64,000 bases of DNA from Secundilactobacillus mixtipabuli (GCF_002217925.1 NZ_BCMF01000005.1:124001-188000), one strand, 5' to 3'; shown: positions 37,370-49,143, counted from the first letter of the stretch. A program made the numbers and translations. Notes: a model not told the origin generated them from the sequence alone.

Positions 37370-37552
37370 TTACTTTACTTCTTCAACTTTGATTAAATGA
37401 GCGATTTGGAACAATGCGCCACGAGTAGCTTCGTTGTCCGGATGAACAACAGAGCTATTTACCTTCTTCAAGCCAAGGGCTTGAACAATCTTACGTTGCT
37501 TAGGAAGACGGTGAGCAGCACTGTGAATCAAAGTGATTTTTAAATCAGCCAT
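37370..37552 (-). CDS. rpmD: 50S ribosomal protein L30
   Basis: 60 aa, [20 protein letters not shown] and [16 protein letters not shown] are L30 hallmarks. It lies 12 bp after rpsE. Confidence 0.97.
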   Translation of the reverse strand: MADLKITLIHSAAHRLPKQRKIVQALGLKKVNSSVVHPDNEATRGALFQIAHLIKVEEVK

Positions 37553-37564
37553 GTTGAGATCCTC

Positions 37565-38068
37565 CTATTCAGCTAAGTGTTGAACTGAAACACCACGTAA
37601 GTCAGCAACCTCTTCAGCACGCTTGAGTTGTTTCAAACCTTCAAACGTAGCACGGATGGCGTTGATTGGTGTATCAGAGCCAAGTCGCTTACTTGTAACG
37701 TCAGCGACACCAGCTAATTCCATGACGGCACGAACGGCACCACCAGCAGTGACACCAGAGCCTTCAGCGGCTGGCTTCAACATAATCCGGCCACCATCAT
37801 AAGTTCCAAGAACTTCATGCGGAATGGTAGTACCAACGATTGGAACTTGGATCAAGTTCTTGTGGGCAGCTTCAACAGCCTTACGAATAGCTTCTGGAAC
37901 TTCTTGAGCTTTACCAGTACCAAAGCCAACGTGACCGTTGTGATCACCGACGACAACAAGAGCAGCGAAACGTAGACGACGTCCACCTTTTACAACCTTA
38001 GTGATTCGGTTGATTGATACAACGTTGTCTTCAAGATCCAACTTTTCAGGATCAATAAACTTTGCCAT
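37565..38068 (-). CDS. rpsE: 30S ribosomal protein S5
   Basis: 167 aa. [20 protein letters not shown] and [20 protein letters not shown] are characteristic; S5 helps decoding fidelity. It lies 19 bp after rplR. Confidence 0.98.
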   Translation of the reverse strand: MAKFIDPEKLDLEDNVVSINRITKVVKGGRRLRFAALVVVGDHNGHVGFGTGKAQEVPEAIRKAVEAAHKNLIQVPIVGTTIPHEVLGTYDGGRIMLKPAAEGSGVTAGGAVRAVMELAGVADVTSKRLGSDTPINAIRATFEGLKQLKRAEEVADLRGVSVQHLAE

Positions 38069-38087
38069 TAGTGGTTATTCCTCCTTT

Positions 38088-38444
38088 TTAGAAATGTAAG
38101 CCGTTTTCACGAGCTGCTTCAGCTAATGCTTCAACACGTCCGTGGTATAAGTAACCGCCACGATCGAAAACAACTTCGGAAATCTTTTTAGCAGCAGCAC
38201 GTTCTGCAACAAGCTTACCAACTGCTTGGGCTTGTTCAGTCTTGTTACCTGCAGCTATTTCACTATCTAAAGTCGAGGCACTGACCAGCGTCACACCCGC
38301 TACGTCATCAATTACTTGAGCGTAGATGTTCTTGTTTGAACGGAAAACATTTAAGCGTGGGCGCTCTGCAGTACCAGAAATCTTGTTCCGGACACGCATA
38401 TGACGCTTTTGACGTGTCTTGTTCTTATCTGGTTTCGAAATCAA
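38088..38444 (-). CDS. rplR: 50S ribosomal protein L18
   Basis: 118 aa from TTG 38444, giving the usual [15 protein letters not shown]; the frame opens at GTG 38453 inside the GAGGTG binding site, so the TTG is chosen. [20 protein letters not shown] and [20 protein letters not shown] mark L18, the 5S rRNA binder. Confidence 0.97.
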   Translation of the reverse strand: MISKPDKNKTRQKRHMRVRNKISGTAERPRLNVFRSNKNIYAQVIDDVAGVTLVSASTLDSEIAAGNKTEQAQAVGKLVAERAAAKKISEVVFDRGGYLYHGRVEALAEAARENGLHF

Positions 38445-38487
38445 AATAGTCACCTCTTTAAATTATTTGTAGAATGCTTATGCAGCA

Positions 38488-39021
38488 TTATTTACCAGTT
38501 TTACCTTCTTTAAGGCTAATGTGTTCATTTTCGTAACGAATACCTTTACCTTTGTAAGGTTCTGGTGAACGAACGGCACGGATTTCAGCTGCGAAGTCAC
38601 CGACTTCTTGCTTACTGATACCGCTAATGTTAATGGTGTTGTTGTCAGGAACTTCAACTTTTAGAGTTGAAGGAACTTCCATTTCAACAGGGTTGGAATA
38701 ACCAACACTTAAGATCAACTTACCCTTTAATTGGGCACGGTAACCAACACCGACAAGCTTCAAGGTCTTAGAGAAACCCTTAGTAACCCCTTCAACCATG
38801 TTGTTGAAGTTGGCACGAGTGGTTCCGTGTAAGGCACGGGTCTTGTTGTTGTTATCTGGACGGTCGAAGTTAACTTCGCCATCAGAAACTTTCATGGTGA
38901 TGATTGGTGAGAATGTACGAGTAATGGTACCCTTAGGGCCTTTTACTGTAACATCGTTACCTTCGCGTTTAACGTCAACACCATCTGGAATAGTAACTGT
39001 CTTGTAACCAATACGACTCAT
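38488..39021 (-). CDS. rplF: 50S ribosomal protein L6
   Basis: 177 aa. [29 protein letters not shown] and [15 protein letters not shown] identify L6, close to the factor-binding site. It lies 30 bp after rpsH. Confidence 0.98.
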   Translation of the reverse strand: MSRIGYKTVTIPDGVDVKREGNDVTVKGPKGTITRTFSPIITMKVSDGEVNFDRPDNNNKTRALHGTTRANFNNMVEGVTKGFSKTLKLVGVGYRAQLKGKLILSVGYSNPVEMEVPSTLKVEVPDNNTINISGISKQEVGDFAAEIRAVRSPEPYKGKGIRYENEHISLKEGKTGK

Positions 39022-39051
39022 TGAGTGGACACCTCCCTGCTTATTTAAATA

Positions 39052-39450
39052 TTACCAAACGTAGGCGAGTACTTCGCCACCGATTTTCTTTGCACGTGCT
39101 TCTTTATCAGTAACAACACCTTCTGATGTTGAAATGATTGCGATTCCTAAGCCATTAAGAACCTTAGGAACAGCATCAGATTTAACGTAAGTACGTAAAC
39201 CTGGTTTTGAAATACGCTTCAAACCTGAAATTACGCGTTGCTTGTCGCGGCCGTACTTAAGGAATACACGGATGATACCTTGTTTGTTATCATCGATATA
39301 TTCGACGTCGCGTACAAAACCTTCGCGCTTCAAAATTTCAGCAATGTCGCGCTTCATCTTTGATGCAGGTACTTCTAATGATTCGTGGTATACCATGTTG
39401 GCATTACGGATCCGAGTTAAGAAGTCTGCAATTGGGTCAGTCATAGACAT
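39052..39450 (-). CDS. rpsH: 30S ribosomal protein S8
   Basis: 132 aa. [20 protein letters not shown] and the C-terminal [20 protein letters not shown] are typical. S8 binds 16S rRNA and in many bacteria autoregulates the spc operon; no binding site was identified here. Confidence 0.98.
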   Translation of the reverse strand: MSMTDPIADFLTRIRNANMVYHESLEVPASKMKRDIAEILKREGFVRDVEYIDDNKQGIIRVFLKYGRDKQRVISGLKRISKPGLRTYVKSDAVPKVLNGLGIAIISTSEGVVTDKEARAKKIGGEVLAYVW

Positions 39451-39479
39451 TAACGTTTATCCTCCTTTGTTATGAAATC

Positions 39480-39665
39480 TTACCAGCTAGCTTTCTTCAT
39501 GCCAGGAATTTGACCCTTGTGGGCAAGTTCCCGTAAGCAAAGTCGGCATAAGTGGAATTTGCGATAAACTGAATGTGGACGGCCACAACGTTCGCAACGT
39601 GTATAAGCTTGTGTCGAGTATTTAGCAGGACGCTGACTCTTAACAATTAATGATTTTTTAGCCAC
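39480..39665 (-). CDS. rpsN: 30S ribosomal protein S14, zinc (type Z) form
   Basis: 61 aa from GTG 39665, which follows [25 protein letters not shown] holds the four zinc cysteines of the short C+ form. The frame extends upstream into rplE, but the ribosome binding site and family length decide the start. Confidence 0.97.
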   Translation of the reverse strand: MAKKSLIVKSQRPAKYSTQAYTRCERCGRPHSVYRKFHLCRLCLRELAHKGQIPGMKKASW

Positions 39666-39678
39666 AATAATACCCTCC

Positions 39679-40221
39679 TTACTTAGTAAATGGCATGCCA
39701 AGCTGTGTTAACAACTCGCGTGATTCTTCATCTGAGTTTGCAGTGGTGACAATAACAATGTCAAGACCACGAACACGGTTAACCTTATCATAATCGATTT
39801 CTGGGAAAATCAATTGTTCGCGTACACCGAGCGTATAGTTACCACGACCATCAAAGGCGCGAGAACTAATACCATGGAAGTCACGAACACGTGGTAATGA
39901 AACGTTAACTAACTTGTCTAGGAAATCATACATACGTTCACCACGTAATGTAACCTTGGCACCGATAGCGTTACCTTCACGTAAACGGAAACCGGCGATT
40001 GACTTCTTAGCCTTAGTAATCAAAGGCTTTTGACCTGAGATCAAGCCTAGTTCTTCAACTGCTTCATCTAAGTTCTTAGCGTTTGTAGTTGCATCACCAA
40101 CACCCATGTTTAAGACGATTTTGTCCAACTTAGGTGCTTGCATGATTGATGAGTAATTGAACTTTTCAATCATTGATGGAACGATTTCTTTGTTGTACTT
40201 TTCTTGTAAACGATTAGCCAT
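39679..40221 (-). CDS. rplE: 50S ribosomal protein L5
   Basis: 180 aa. [40 protein letters not shown] and [20 protein letters not shown] are diagnostic. L5 contacts 5S rRNA and P-site tRNA. It lies 25 bp after rplX. Confidence 0.98.
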   Translation of the reverse strand: MANRLQEKYNKEIVPSMIEKFNYSSIMQAPKLDKIVLNMGVGDATTNAKNLDEAVEELGLISGQKPLITKAKKSIAGFRLREGNAIGAKVTLRGERMYDFLDKLVNVSLPRVRDFHGISSRAFDGRGNYTLGVREQLIFPEIDYDKVNRVRGLDIVIVTTANSDEESRELLTQLGMPFTK

Positions 40222-40246
40222 TAGTTAATTTGTCCTCCTTCCTTGA

Positions 40247-40558
40247 TTACTTGTCGATGGTTTCGCCGCTCTTTTTAGCGAAGCGAACCTTCTTGCCGTC
40301 TTCTACGCGGAAACCAACACGGGTTGGTTCGTTGGTAGAAGGGTCAAGGAGCATCACGTTAGATACTTGAATTGGTGCTTCAGTATCAATGATGCCACCT
40401 TGAGGATTGCTTTGAGAAGCTTTTTGATGCTTCTTGATCATGTTGATACCTTCGACGATGACACGGTCTTTAGAGTTAAGAGTCTTGGTAACTGTACCTT
40501 CCTTACCCTTATCCTTACCGCTGATCACGCGAACTTTATCACCAGTTTTAATGAACAT
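40247..40558 (-). CDS. rplX: 50S ribosomal protein L24
   Basis: 103 aa from ATG 40558 ([20 protein letters not shown], a KOW motif). A GTG at 40570 lies inside the AGGAGGTG binding site and is unlikely. L24 starts 50S assembly. It follows rplN after 30 bp. Confidence 0.97.
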   Translation of the reverse strand: MFIKTGDKVRVISGKDKGKEGTVTKTLNSKDRVIVEGINMIKKHQKASQSNPQGGIIDTEAPIQVSNVMLLDPSTNEPTRVGFRVEDGKKVRFAKKSGETIDK

Positions 40559-40588
40559 CCTGTTTGGCACCTCCTTATTTTCGAACGA

Positions 40589-40957
40589 TTAGAGCACTTC
40601 TGGTGCAAGAGAGACAATCTTCATATAATCATTGTCACGTAATTCACGCGCAACTGGTCCGAAAATACGAGTACCTTGTGGACTCTTGTCATCACGGATT
40701 AATACCGCAGCATTTTCATCAAACTTGATGTATGAGCCATCGGTACGGCGTACACGAGAAGTTGTACGTACGACAACTGCTTTAACAACGTCACCTTTTT
40801 TGACAACGCCACCTGGTGTTGCTTGTTTAACAGTTGCAACGATAACGTCACCAATGCTGGCATAACGTCGCTTTGAACCACCCAGAACTTTAATAGTTAA
40901 AATTTCACGGGCACCAGAGTTATCAGCGACTTTTAAACGAGATTCTTGTTGGATCAC
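40589..40957 (-). CDS. rplN: 50S ribosomal protein L14
   Basis: 122 aa. [20 protein letters not shown] and [18 protein letters not shown] are invariant L14 features. It follows rpsQ after 53 bp. Confidence 0.98.
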   Translation of the reverse strand: MIQQESRLKVADNSGAREILTIKVLGGSKRRYASIGDVIVATVKQATPGGVVKKGDVVKAVVVRTTSRVRRTDGSYIKFDENAAVLIRDDKSPQGTRIFGPVARELRDNDYMKIVSLAPEVL

Positions 40958-41010
40958 GTTAGTGTCCTCCTTTCACTTCTAAGTAAAACAGAATACGATA
41001 AATGTCGAAA

Positions 41011-41277
41011 CTAGATGATAACTGCCTTTTCAACAACTTTAAGAAGTCGGAAACGAACAGTCTTAGACAACGGACGTGTTTCCATGATTTCAACAAAATC
41101 GCCGATTTTGGCTTCGTTGTTTTCATCACGAACTTTGTACTTTTTAGTGTACTTGATCCGCTTACCATATACTGGATGCATCTTGGTAGTTTCAACGGCT
41201 ACAGTGATCGTCTTTTCCATCTTATCAGAAACGACACGGCCACGGTATGTCTTACGAGCATTACGTTCTTCAGCCAT
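41011..41277 (-). CDS. rpsQ: 30S ribosomal protein S17
   Basis: 88 aa. [20 protein letters not shown] and [14 protein letters not shown] identify S17, a primary 16S rRNA binder with an OB fold. It follows rpmC after 26 bp. Confidence 0.98.
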   Translation of the reverse strand: MAEERNARKTYRGRVVSDKMEKTITVAVETTKMHPVYGKRIKYTKKYKVRDENNEAKIGDFVEIMETRPLSKTVRFRLLKVVEKAVII

Positions 41278-41303
41278 TAATTATTCCTCCTTTATCGTAT
41301 TCT

Positions 41304-41498
41304 TTACTTGTTTAACTCTTGTTGACGAAGCACAGTTTTAATCCGTGCAATATCCTTACGAACCTGCTTCAAACGAGCAGTGTTTTCAAGTTGACCAGTA
41401 GCCAATTGGAAACGAAGGTTGAATAATTCGTCTTTGTAGCTCTTCTCTTTTTCGAGCATTTCAGCAGTGGTTAATTCTTTAATATCTTTAGCCTTCAT
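41304..41498 (-). CDS. rpmC: 50S ribosomal protein L29
   Basis: 64 aa from ATG 41498 ([20 protein letters not shown]), with [26 protein letters not shown] precedes the ATG, and the gene overlaps the rplP end by 11 bp. GTG 41510 would be within the binding site and is rejected. Confidence 0.96.
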   Translation of the reverse strand: MKAKDIKELTTAEMLEKEKSYKDELFNLRFQLATGQLENTARLKQVRKDIARIKTVLRQQELNK

Positions 41499-41922
41499 TT
41501 GATTCGCCACCTACTTCCTCGCGAGGGATGATCTTCGTACGAACTGGCAGTTTCATAGCTGCTAAGCGTAAAGCTTCATGTGCAACTTCTTCTGAAACGC
41601 CACCGACTTCGAACATAACCTTTTCACGTTTAACCGGTGCAACCCATCCTGCAGGAGCACCCTTACCATTACCCATACGAACACCAACACCCTTTTCGGT
41701 GTAGGATTTGTGAGGGAAAATCTTGATCCAAACTTTACCGCCACGCTTCATGTAACGCGTCATAGCAACACGGGCTGCTTCAATCTGACGGTTTGAGATC
41801 CAGCTTGAGTCAAGTGCTTGTAAACCGTAATCACCGAAAGCAACTGACTTGCCGCCTTTAGCAGCGCCACGTAACTTACCACGGTGTTCACGACGATGTT
41901 TTACTCGCTTAGGTACTAGCAT
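41488..41922 (-). CDS. rplP: 50S ribosomal protein L16
   Basis: 144 aa. [40 protein letters not shown] and [14 protein letters not shown] are characteristic of L16, near the A-site tRNA. It starts two bases after the rpsC stop. Confidence 0.98.
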   Translation of the reverse strand: MLVPKRVKHRREHRGKLRGAAKGGKSVAFGDYGLQALDSSWISNRQIEAARVAMTRYMKRGGKVWIKIFPHKSYTEKGVGVRMGNGKGAPAGWVAPVKREKVMFEVGGVSEEVAHEALRLAAMKLPVRTKIIPREEVGGESNEG

Positions 41923-41924
41923 TG

Positions 41925-42593
41925 TTATTTCCCTCCTTGCTCGTTATTTTTATTAGCGTTAGGCTTGTCTGGCAAAATTTCGCCACGGTAGATCCAAGTC
42001 TTAACACCCAATGAACCATAGGTTGTGTGTGCTTCAACCCAGGCGTAATCGATGTCCGCACGCAATGTGTGCAAAGGAACAGTTCCGTCTGAGTATGATT
42101 CAACACGAGACATATCTGCACCGTTTAAACGACCGGCAACTTGGGTCTTAATACCCTTGGCACCAGAACGCATAGTCCGTTGCATTGATTGACGCATAGC
42201 ACGACGGAAAGCAACACGGCCTTCAAGTTGACGTGCAATGTTTTCACCAACTAATTTAGCATCTAAATCAGGTTTCTTGATTTCGATGATGTTGATGTGT
42301 ACTCGTTTGCCAGTTAAGTTGTTCAATTCCTTACGGAGATTTTCAACTTCTGATCCACCTTTACCGATAACCATACCAGGTTTAGCAGTATGGATTGAAA
42401 CGTTAACGCGGTTAGCGGCACGTTCAATTTCTACTGTTGACACTGAGGCATCAGCAAGGCGCTTTTCGATATATTTACGGATTTTAAGGTCTTCGCCAAG
42501 GTAAGCAGCAAAATCTTTTTCAGCATACCATTTTGCTTCCCAGTCGCGAATAATACCGACACGTAATCCGGTTGGATTTATCTTTTGACCCAC
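41925..42593 (-). CDS. rpsC: 30S ribosomal protein S3
   Basis: 222 aa. [20 protein letters not shown], the KH motif [17 protein letters not shown] and [20 protein letters not shown] identify S3 of the mRNA entry channel. It follows rplV after 12 bp. Confidence 0.98.
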   Translation of the reverse strand: MGQKINPTGLRVGIIRDWEAKWYAEKDFAAYLGEDLKIRKYIEKRLADASVSTVEIERAANRVNVSIHTAKPGMVIGKGGSEVENLRKELNNLTGKRVHINIIEIKKPDLDAKLVGENIARQLEGRVAFRRAMRQSMQRTMRSGAKGIKTQVAGRLNGADMSRVESYSDGTVPLHTLRADIDYAWVEAHTTYGSLGVKTWIYRGEILPDKPNANKNNEQGGK

Positions 42594-42605
42594 GCGTTAT
42601 CCCTC

Positions 42606-42953
42606 CTATTTTTCAGATACAACGATTGTAATGTGACTTGTACGCTTGTTGATTGGTGAAGCAGAACCTTTGGCACGAGGACGGAACCGCTTAAGGGTTG
42701 GCCCTTCGTCGACAAAGGCTTCGCTGACAACCAAATCAGCACGGTCTAAGTCAAAATTATTTTCAGCATTTGCAACTGCTGACATTAATACTTTTTCAAC
42801 GATTGGTGAGCCACCACGAGGGGTGAACTTCAAAATAGCAATCGCTTCAGCCACGCTTTTGCCTCTGATAAGATCAATGACAAGGCGGACCTTACGTGAG
42901 GCAATACGAACTGTTTTCGCAGTTGCCTTTGCTGATGTAACTTGTTCAGCCAT
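42606..42953 (-). CDS. rplV: 50S ribosomal protein L22
   Basis: 115 aa. [20 protein letters not shown] and [20 protein letters not shown], the latter from the exit-tunnel hairpin (macrolide-associated loop). It follows rpsS after 16 bp. Confidence 0.98.
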   Translation of the reverse strand: MAEQVTSAKATAKTVRIASRKVRLVIDLIRGKSVAEAIAILKFTPRGGSPIVEKVLMSAVANAENNFDLDRADLVVSEAFVDEGPTLKRFRPRAKGSASPINKRTSHITIVVSEK

Positions 42954-42969
42954 TAGCTAATCCTCCTTA

Positions 42970-43248
42970 TTATTTTGCAGTCTTCTTATCGTCGCCAGCA
43001 TGACCACGGAAAGTACGAGTAGGCACGAATTCACCTAACTTGTGACCAACCATGTCTTCTTGAATAAATACTGGAACGTTCTTACGACCATCGTAAACAG
43101 CGATTGTGTAGCCGATAAAGCTAGGGAAAATCGTTGAACGACGTGACCAAGTCTTAATAACACTCTTCTTGTCTTGATCTTTTTGTGCATCGATCTTTTT
43201 CAGAAGATGTTCATCGGCAAATGGTCCCTTTTTTAAACTACGACCCAT
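42970..43248 (-). CDS. rpsS: 30S ribosomal protein S19
   Basis: 92 aa. [20 protein letters not shown] and [33 protein letters not shown]19 lies in the 30S head with S13. It follows rplB after 45 bp. Confidence 0.98.
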   Translation of the reverse strand: MGRSLKKGPFADEHLLKKIDAQKDQDKKSVIKTWSRRSTIFPSFIGYTIAVYDGRKNVPVFIQEDMVGHKLGEFVPTRTFRGHAGDDKKTAK

Positions 43249-43293
43249 TAGATTACCCTCCTTATGAGTGAGATTACTTATGCAGTGAGCTTA

Positions 43294-44130
43294 TTATTTT
43301 CTGCCTTTACGACGGATGATAAGCTTGTTTGAACGTGCTTTGGTAGAACGAGTCTTCTTACCAATAGTCTTCTTACCCCATGGTGATAATGGTGATGGAC
43401 GACCGATTGGTGCTTTACCTTCACCACCACCATGAGGGTGATCGTTAGGGTTCATAACAGAACCACGAGATTGTGGCCGCTTGCCAACCCAACGGTTACG
43501 TCCAGCTTTACCAACGTTGATCAGTTCGTGTTCTTCGTTACCAACAGTACCGATAGTGGCACGGTTAACAACTAAGACCATCCGAACTTCACCAGAAACT
43601 AAACGAACCATAGCGTACTTGCCTTCTTTACCAAGCAATTGTGCGCCTGCACCGGCTGAACGAACTAATTGTCCGCCTTTACCAGGCTTTAATTCGATGT
43701 TGTGAATGGTGGTACCAACAGGAATGTTCTTTAATGGTAATGCATTACCAACCTTGATATCTGCATCTGGACCTGATTGAACTTTATCGCCAACCTTAAG
43801 GCCTTTAGGTGCTAAGATGTAAGATTTAGTTCCGTCAGTATAAACTAACAATGCAATGTTAGCAGTACGGTTTGGATCGTATTCGATCGCTTTAACCGTA
43901 GCTGTTACATCGTCTTTTGTACGCTTAAAGTCGATAATCCGGTATTGGGTCTTGTTACCGCCGCCACGGTGACGAACCGTCTTCTTACCGCGGTTATTAC
44001 GGCCGGCAGTGTGACTCTTTGATTCTAGTAATGACTTTTCAGGCTTTGACTTCGTGATAACTTGACTGTAGTCAAGGCTGGTCATATTACGCCGACCATT
44101 ACTGGTTGGTTTGTATACTTTAATCGCCAC
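43294..44130 (-). CDS. rplB: 50S ribosomal protein L2
   Basis: 278 aa. [36 protein letters not shown], and [20 protein letters not shown] near the peptidyl-transferase centre are diagnostic. It follows rplW after 27 bp. Confidence 0.99.
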   Translation of the reverse strand: MAIKVYKPTSNGRRNMTSLDYSQVITKSKPEKSLLESKSHTAGRNNRGKKTVRHRGGGNKTQYRIIDFKRTKDDVTATVKAIEYDPNRTANIALLVYTDGTKSYILAPKGLKVGDKVQSGPDADIKVGNALPLKNIPVGTTIHNIELKPGKGGQLVRSAGAGAQLLGKEGKYAMVRLVSGEVRMVLVVNRATIGTVGNEEHELINVGKAGRNRWVGKRPQSRGSVMNPNDHPHGGGEGKAPIGRPSPLSPWGKKTIGKKTRSTKARSNKLIIRRKGRK

Positions 44131-44157
44131 GTTGATTCCCTCCTATATTATTATTTG

Positions 44158-44445
44158 TTATTCTTCGCCGAATAACTTAATTTCTTTTGAATCTGCTGAT
44201 AAAGTGACAATAGCCTTACGACGCTTCTTAGTGTAGCCTTCGTAACGACCTTGACGCTTTAACTTGCCTTTAACGTTCATGATGTTAACTTTAACAACGG
44301 TCACGTCAAAGATTTCTTCAATCGCTTTTTTAACTTGGGTCTTCGTAGCACGTACGTCTACGTCGAATGTATAACGCTTGTCATCAAGCAAAGCAGTAGA
44401 TGCTTCTGTAATGACAGGACGTAAAATGATATCACGAGCTTCCAT
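44158..44445 (-). CDS. rplW: 50S ribosomal protein L23
   Basis: 95 aa. [20 protein letters not shown] and [21 protein letters not shown]23 lies at the tunnel exit and binds trigger factor and SRP. Its ATG overlaps the rplD stop by one base. Confidence 0.98.
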   Translation of the reverse strand: MEARDIILRPVITEASTALLDDKRYTFDVDVRATKTQVKKAIEEIFDVTVVKVNIMNVKGKLKRQGRYEGYTKKRRKAIVTLSADSKEIKLFGEE

Positions 44446-45068
44446 TATGCGAGCACCTCCTCGATCTGAGAAAGAGCAGCTTGGGTCAATACAAGTTTGT
44501 CATTACTGATGACATCCAATACATTGATACCCTTGGCGTCGATAACTTGAACGTTAGCCAAGTTGCGAGCAGCCATTTCTGCATTCTTATTGTCTTCCTC
44601 AAGAACCACTAAAGTCTTTGTTGAAACGTTTAAACTAGATAATGATTTTGCGAATTCCTTAGTTTTAGGTTGATCAAAGTTGAAAGCATCAACAACAACT
44701 AAAGAACCGTCAGCAACCTTTTGTGAAAGAACTGACTTCAATGCCAAACGCGTAACCTTCTTTGGAAGGTGGTAAGCGTATGAACGAGGTGTTGGGCCAA
44801 AGACAGTTCCACCGCCAACCCATTGTGGTGAACGGGTAGAACCTTGACGAGCACGGCCAGTACCCTTTTGACGCCATGGCTTCTTACCACCACCACGAAC
44901 TGCACTACGGTTCTTAACCGCATGAGTTCCTTGGCGTTGTGAAGCACGTTGCATCAAAACAGTATCAAACACGACGTTTTCATTTGGTTCGATGCCGAAG
45001 ATGGTGTCGTTTAAAGTAACGTCACCGTTTTGGCTACCGTCTTGCTTAAATAATGTAACACTAGTCAT
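44445..45068 (-). CDS. rplD: 50S ribosomal protein L4
   Basis: 207 aa. [20 protein letters not shown] and [19 protein letters not shown] form the exit-tunnel loop. In Escherichia coli L4 autoregulates the S10 operon; whether it does so here is unknown. It follows rplC after 17 bp. Confidence 0.98.
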   Translation of the reverse strand: MTSVTLFKQDGSQNGDVTLNDTIFGIEPNENVVFDTVLMQRASQRQGTHAVKNRSAVRGGGKKPWRQKGTGRARQGSTRSPQWVGGGTVFGPTPRSYAYHLPKKVTRLALKSVLSQKVADGSLVVVDAFNFDQPKTKEFAKSLSSLNVSTKTLVVLEEDNKNAEMAARNLANVQVIDAKGINVLDVISNDKLVLTQAALSQIEEVLA

Positions 45069-45085
45069 TTACGTTTCCTCCTTTC

Positions 45086-45721
45086 TTATTTCTTAGGTGC
45101 GCGAACGGCACTCTTAATTTCAACGAATGACTTGTTAGCACCAGGAACATTCCCGCTGATCAACAATACGTTGTTTTCAACATCTGCACGAACAATCTTT
45201 AAGTTCTGGATAGTCCGAGTGTTGTTACCCATCCGGCCAGGTAATTTCATACCCTTGAAGACACGGTTGATAATAGCACCCAAAGAACCAGGACGACGGT
45301 GATAACGAGAACCGTGGGTTTCAGGTCCACGTGATTGACCATCCTTGTGAACGTTACCTTGGTAACCATGACCCTTTGTTGTACCGGTGACATCAACGTA
45401 TTCACCAGCATCAAAGATGTCTGCCTTAACTTCATCTGCTACCTTGTAATCTCCTAGCTCAACATCTCTGATTTCATGAATGAAGCGCTTAGGAGTCGTG
45501 TTTGCTTTTGCTACATGACCTTTTTCGGGCTTGTTGCTCAAAACATCGCGTTTGTCTTCGCAGCCTAATTGAATTGCATCGTAACCATCGTTTTCAACTG
45601 TCTTAACTTGTAATACAACGTTAGGAGTAGTTTCAACAACAGTGACTGGGATCAATTCGCCATTATCAGTGAAGACTTGCGTCATCCCTACTTTTTTACC
45701 TAAGATTCCTTTTCTGGTCAT
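45086..45721 (-). CDS. rplC: 50S ribosomal protein L3
   Basis: 211 aa. [40 protein letters not shown] and [20 protein letters not shown] identify L3, whose loop approaches the peptidyl-transferase centre. It follows rpsJ after 44 bp. Confidence 0.98.
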   Translation of the reverse strand: MTRKGILGKKVGMTQVFTDNGELIPVTVVETTPNVVLQVKTVENDGYDAIQLGCEDKRDVLSNKPEKGHVAKANTTPKRFIHEIRDVELGDYKVADEVKADIFDAGEYVDVTGTTKGHGYQGNVHKDGQSRGPETHGSRYHRRPGSLGAIINRVFKGMKLPGRMGNNTRTIQNLKIVRADVENNVLLISGNVPGANKSFVEIKSAVRAPKK

Positions 45722-45765
45722 GAGTACACCTCCGATATAATGTAATTTTGTGTTCTGACTCTAAA

Positions 45766-46074
45766 TTATAATTTGATTTCGATATCCACACCAGAAGGCA
45801 AGTCTAACTTCATCAATGAGTCGACTGTCTTTGGCGTTGGGTTAACAATATCGATTAACCGTTTGTGAGTGCGCATTTCGAATTGTTCACGCGACTTCTT
45901 AAACTTATGTGGTGAACGAAGCACCGTGTAAACTGTCCGGTCTGTTGGTAATGGAATAGGACCAGAAATTTCAGCACCTGTACGCTTTGCAGTTTCAACG
46001 ATCTTTTCTGCAGATTGGTCCAGAATGCGGTGCTCGTAAGCCTTCAAACGGATACGAATTTTTTGTTTTGCCAT
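45766..46074 (-). CDS. rpsJ: 30S ribosomal protein S10
   Basis: 102 aa. [39 protein letters not shown] and [16 protein letters not shown]. First gene of the S10-spc-alpha operon; S10 also acts in antitermination with NusB. AGGAGGG precedes the ATG. A structured leader lies upstream. Confidence 0.99.
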   Translation of the reverse strand: MAKQKIRIRLKAYEHRILDQSAEKIVETAKRTGAEISGPIPLPTDRTVYTVLRSPHKFKKSREQFEMRTHKRLIDIVNPTPKTVDSLMKLDLPSGVDIEIKL

Positions 46075-46131
46075 TGGATTCCCTCCTTACGTCTATTTTA
46101 AAAATAAGACTAACTCCGTGAAAATTACCGT

Positions 46132-46214
46132 CACACCCCGTGGCAAAGCGGCCGGGTGTGCCGCAACCTTTCACATCATCGCTTTGCTATGCTAAATCAA
46201 GGGCACAGTTGCCC
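46132..46214 (-). promoter_or_regulatory. Structured 5' leader of the S10 operon
   Basis: The roughly 150-nt leader between the promoter and rpsJ holds two G+C-rich hairpins in otherwise AT-rich sequence: GGGCA/TGCCC (46201-46214) and CACACCC/GGGTGTG (46132-46160). No T run follows, so they are not simple terminators. A ribosomal-protein binding leader is possible; no known motif was recognised. Confidence 0.45.
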
Positions 46215-46234
46215 CTGAAATACAGCACCTATAT

Positions 46235-46263
46235 ATAATACTAAATAAATCGCTGTTTTACAA
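46235..46263 (-). promoter_or_regulatory. S10 operon promoter
   Basis: On the minus strand TTGTAA and TATTAT with 17-bp spacing, about 160 bp before the rpsJ ATG. The rest of the gap up to 46365 is AT-rich without other signals. Confidence 0.7.
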
Positions 46264-46365
46264 GGATTATTGAGATGTTTTTTTAATTACTCAAAATATT
46301 GCCTTAATCAAATCTTAAATTTATCGCGAAATTTATTTTTCACTTTCTACTATTATATATGTATT

Positions 46366-46397
46366 AAAAAAGACGCTGCATCGTGCAACGTCTTTTT
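46366..46397 (-). terminator. Terminator after fusA
   Basis: Stem GACGTTGCA/TGCAGCGTC (one mismatch) followed on the minus strand by six T, just past the fusA stop. Confidence 0.85.
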
Positions 46398-46405
46398 CGA
46401 AGAAA

Positions 46406-48505
46406 TTAGTCTTCGGCAGGAGTGCCGCCGTTCTTCTTGATAATTTCTGCTTGAATTGACTTTGGTACTGCTTCGTAGTGATCAAAGGTCATTGTGAAAG
46501 TACCACGACCTTGTGATGCTGAACGAAGGGTCGTTGCGTAACCGAACATTTCAGCAAGTGGGACAAATGAATGAATCATTTGTGCGTTCCCACGGGCTTC
46601 CATACCGTCCACACGACCACGACGTGCAGTAACTTGACCCATGATGTCACCCATGTATTCTTCAGGGACAACAATTTCAACCTTCATGATTGGTTCCAAG
46701 ATTACCGGAGCAGCGGTCTTAGCAGCGTTACGTAAAGCCATAGATGCGGCAACCTTAAAGGCAGCTTCACTAGAATCGACTTCATGGTAACTACCATCGT
46801 ATAACTTAGCCTTCAAGTCAATTAATGGGTAACCGGCAAGAACACCGTTTTCCATTGATTCCTTGATACCTTGTTCAACTGATGGGATGTATTCACGAGG
46901 AACAACACCACCAACAATGGCATCTTCGAATTCGAATCCTTTACCCTCTTCATTAGGGGTGAATTCAACCCAAACATCACCATATTGACCTTTACCACCA
47001 GATTGACGAACAAACTTACCTTGAGCAGAAGTTTGCTTGGTGAAGGCTTCACGATAAGAAACTTGAGGTGCACCAACAGTGGCTTCAACCTTGAATTCAC
47101 GTCTCATACGATCGATGATGATGTCCAAGTGAAGCTCACCCATACCAGCAATCAAAGTTTCACCAGTTTCAGGGTTAGTTTCAGCCTTGAATGTAGGATC
47201 TTCTTCAGAAAGCTTTTGTAAGGCGTTGTTCATCTTATCTTGGTCAGCCTTAGTCTTAGGTTCAACGGCAACCTGAATAACTGGGTCAGGGAATTCCATT
47301 GATTCCAAGTGTAATGGGTGATCAACATCAGTCAAAGAGTCACCAGTAGTGGTGTTCTTCAAACCAATGGCAGCAGCGATATCACCAGAGAATACTTCTG
47401 GGATTTCTTGACGGTGATTTGAATGCATTTGCAGCAAACGACCAACACGTTCACGCTTGTCCTTAGTGGCGTTTAAGACGTATGAACCAGATTCCAAGGT
47501 ACCTTGGTAAACCCGGATAAATGTCAAACGACCAACGAATGGGTCAGTAGCGATCTTAAATGCCAAGGCAGCAAAGCTAGCGTCATCGTTAGCCTTCAGT
47601 TCAACCTTTTCACCAGTATCAGGGTTAGTAGCGTTGTATGGCTTAACGTCTAATGGTGAAGGTAAATAGTCAACTGTGGCATCCATCAACATTTGAACAC
47701 CCTTGTTCTTGAATGCTGAACCAGCAAGTACTGGGAACAATTCAAGGTTCAAGGTTGCTTTACGGATAGCAGCTTTTAATTCGGCAACTGGAATATCAAC
47801 ACCATCAAGGTATTTTTCCATAATGTCGTCATCAACGTCAGCGATTTCTTCAATCATATGGTCCCGACGTTTTTGAGCTTCTTCCTTATATTGATCTGGA
47901 ACATCAACAGTATCCCATTCTGAACCAAGTTCATCTTCGTCGTAGATATCGGCTTTCATGTTCAATAAGTCGATAACACCTTCGAAGTTGTCTTCAGCAC
48001 CAATAGGCATTTGAACAGCTAAAGCGTTAGCTTGCAGACGATCCTTGATTGTTTGTACTGAGAAGTCAAAGTCAGCACCAATCTTGTCCATCTTGTTTAC
48101 GAACACGATACGGGGAACGTCATAGTCGGAAGCTTGACGCCAAACAGTTTCAGTTTGGGGTTCAACACCGGCTTGGGCATCCAAGACCGCAATCGCACCA
48201 TCAAGCACACGAAGTGAACGTTCAACTTCAACAGTAAAGTCCACGTGTCCTGGGGTATCGATAATGTTGATCCGGTGGCCCTTCCATTCAGCAGTAGTGG
48301 CTGCAGAAGTGATCGTGATCCCACGTTCTTGTTCTTGTTCCATCCAGTCCATTTGTGAAGCACCATCATGGGTTTCACCAATTTTATGGATTTTACCAGT
48401 ATAGTACAGGATCCGTTCAGTGGTAGTCGTCTTACCAGCATCAATATGCGCCATGATCCCGATGTTACGGGTCTTTTCTAGTGGAAAAGCTCGTGTATTA
48501 GCCAT
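46406..48505 (-). CDS. fusA: Elongation factor G
   Basis: 699 aa GTPase that drives translocation. G1 [16 protein letters not shown]3 [10 protein letters not shown]4 NKMDKIG, and domain IV with [19 protein letters not shown] and the domain [20 protein letters not shown] are all present. It follows rpsG after a 167-bp gap containing a terminator-like hairpin. Full-length, no sign of a tetracycline-resistance paralogue. Confidence 0.99.
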   Translation of the reverse strand: MANTRAFPLEKTRNIGIMAHIDAGKTTTTERILYYTGKIHKIGETHDGASQMDWMEQEQERGITITSAATTAEWKGHRINIIDTPGHVDFTVEVERSLRVLDGAIAVLDAQAGVEPQTETVWRQASDYDVPRIVFVNKMDKIGADFDFSVQTIKDRLQANALAVQMPIGAEDNFEGVIDLLNMKADIYDEDELGSEWDTVDVPDQYKEEAQKRRDHMIEEIADVDDDIMEKYLDGVDIPVAELKAAIRKATLNLELFPVLAGSAFKNKGVQMLMDATVDYLPSPLDVKPYNATNPDTGEKVELKANDDASFAALAFKIATDPFVGRLTFIRVYQGTLESGSYVLNATKDKRERVGRLLQMHSNHRQEIPEVFSGDIAAAIGLKNTTTGDSLTDVDHPLHLESMEFPDPVIQVAVEPKTKADQDKMNNALQKLSEEDPTFKAETNPETGETLIAGMGELHLDIIIDRMRREFKVEATVGAPQVSYREAFTKQTSAQGKFVRQSGGKGQYGDVWVEFTPNEEGKGFEFEDAIVGGVVPREYIPSVEQGIKESMENGVLAGYPLIDLKAKLYDGSYHEVDSSEAAFKVAASMALRNAAKTAAPVILEPIMKVEIVVPEEYMGDIMGQVTARRGRVDGMEARGNAQMIHSFVPLAEMFGYATTLRSASQGRGTFTMTFDHYEAVPKSIQAEIIKKNGGTPAED

Positions 48506-48553
48506 GTTTAATCTGTAACTCCTCTCAGTTAAATCAAATGTACATTTATTTGT

Positions 48554-48592
48554 AAAAAAGGATGGCTACATTAAAAATAATCATAGCCATCC
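48554..48592 (-). terminator. Terminator-like hairpin between rpsG and fusA
   Basis: Stem GGATGGCTA/TAGCCATCC, extended after a small internal loop by ATTA/TAAT, followed on the minus strand by six T. It has the form of an intrinsic terminator within what is usually one operon, and would reduce fusA transcription unless bypassed or followed by a promoter. Confidence 0.75.
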
Positions 48593-48672
48593 CCAACAAT
48601 TTTCACTATCAACATGAAGCTAGCTTGCGCGTAGCCCACCAATGTGGTGCTGACAGCAAACAATATTGCAAA

Positions 48673-49143
48673 TTACCAACGGTAATGAGCAAATGCACGG
48701 TTGGCATCGGCCATCTTATGAGTATCTTCACGCTTCTTAACAGATGCACCAGTGTTGTTGGCTGCGTCCATAATTTCGCGAGCTAACCGTTCAGTCATCG
48801 TGTGTTCACCACGAGAACGTGAATAGTTAACGATCCAACGAAGACCTAATGTTGACCGACGTTCTGGACGAACTTCGATTGGAACTTGGTAGTTAGAACC
48901 ACCGACACGGCGAGCCTTAACTTCCAAGACCGGCATAACATTCTTCATTGCTTCGTCAAATACTTCAACGGGGTCGTTGCCAGTTTCTTTCTTGATTAAT
49001 TCAAATGCACCATAAAGAATTTGTGATGCAGTGCCTCGCTTACCATCTAACATCAAGTGGTTGATCAAACGGGTAACCATCTTTGAGTTGTAGATTGGGT
49101 CAGGAAGGACTTCACGTTTTTGAACGTTTCCTTTTCTTGGCAT
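48673..49143 (-). CDS. rpsG: 30S ribosomal protein S7
   Basis: 156 aa. [38 protein letters not shown] and the C-terminal [15 protein letters not shown] end ([11 protein letters not shown]) identify S7, the 30S head nucleator. It follows rpsL after 40 bp. Confidence 0.98.
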   Translation of the reverse strand: MPRKGNVQKREVLPDPIYNSKMVTRLINHLMLDGKRGTASQILYGAFELIKKETGNDPVEVFDEAMKNVMPVLEVKARRVGGSNYQVPIEVRPERRSTLGLRWIVNYSRSRGEHTMTERLAREIMDAANNTGASVKKREDTHKMADANRAFAHYRW

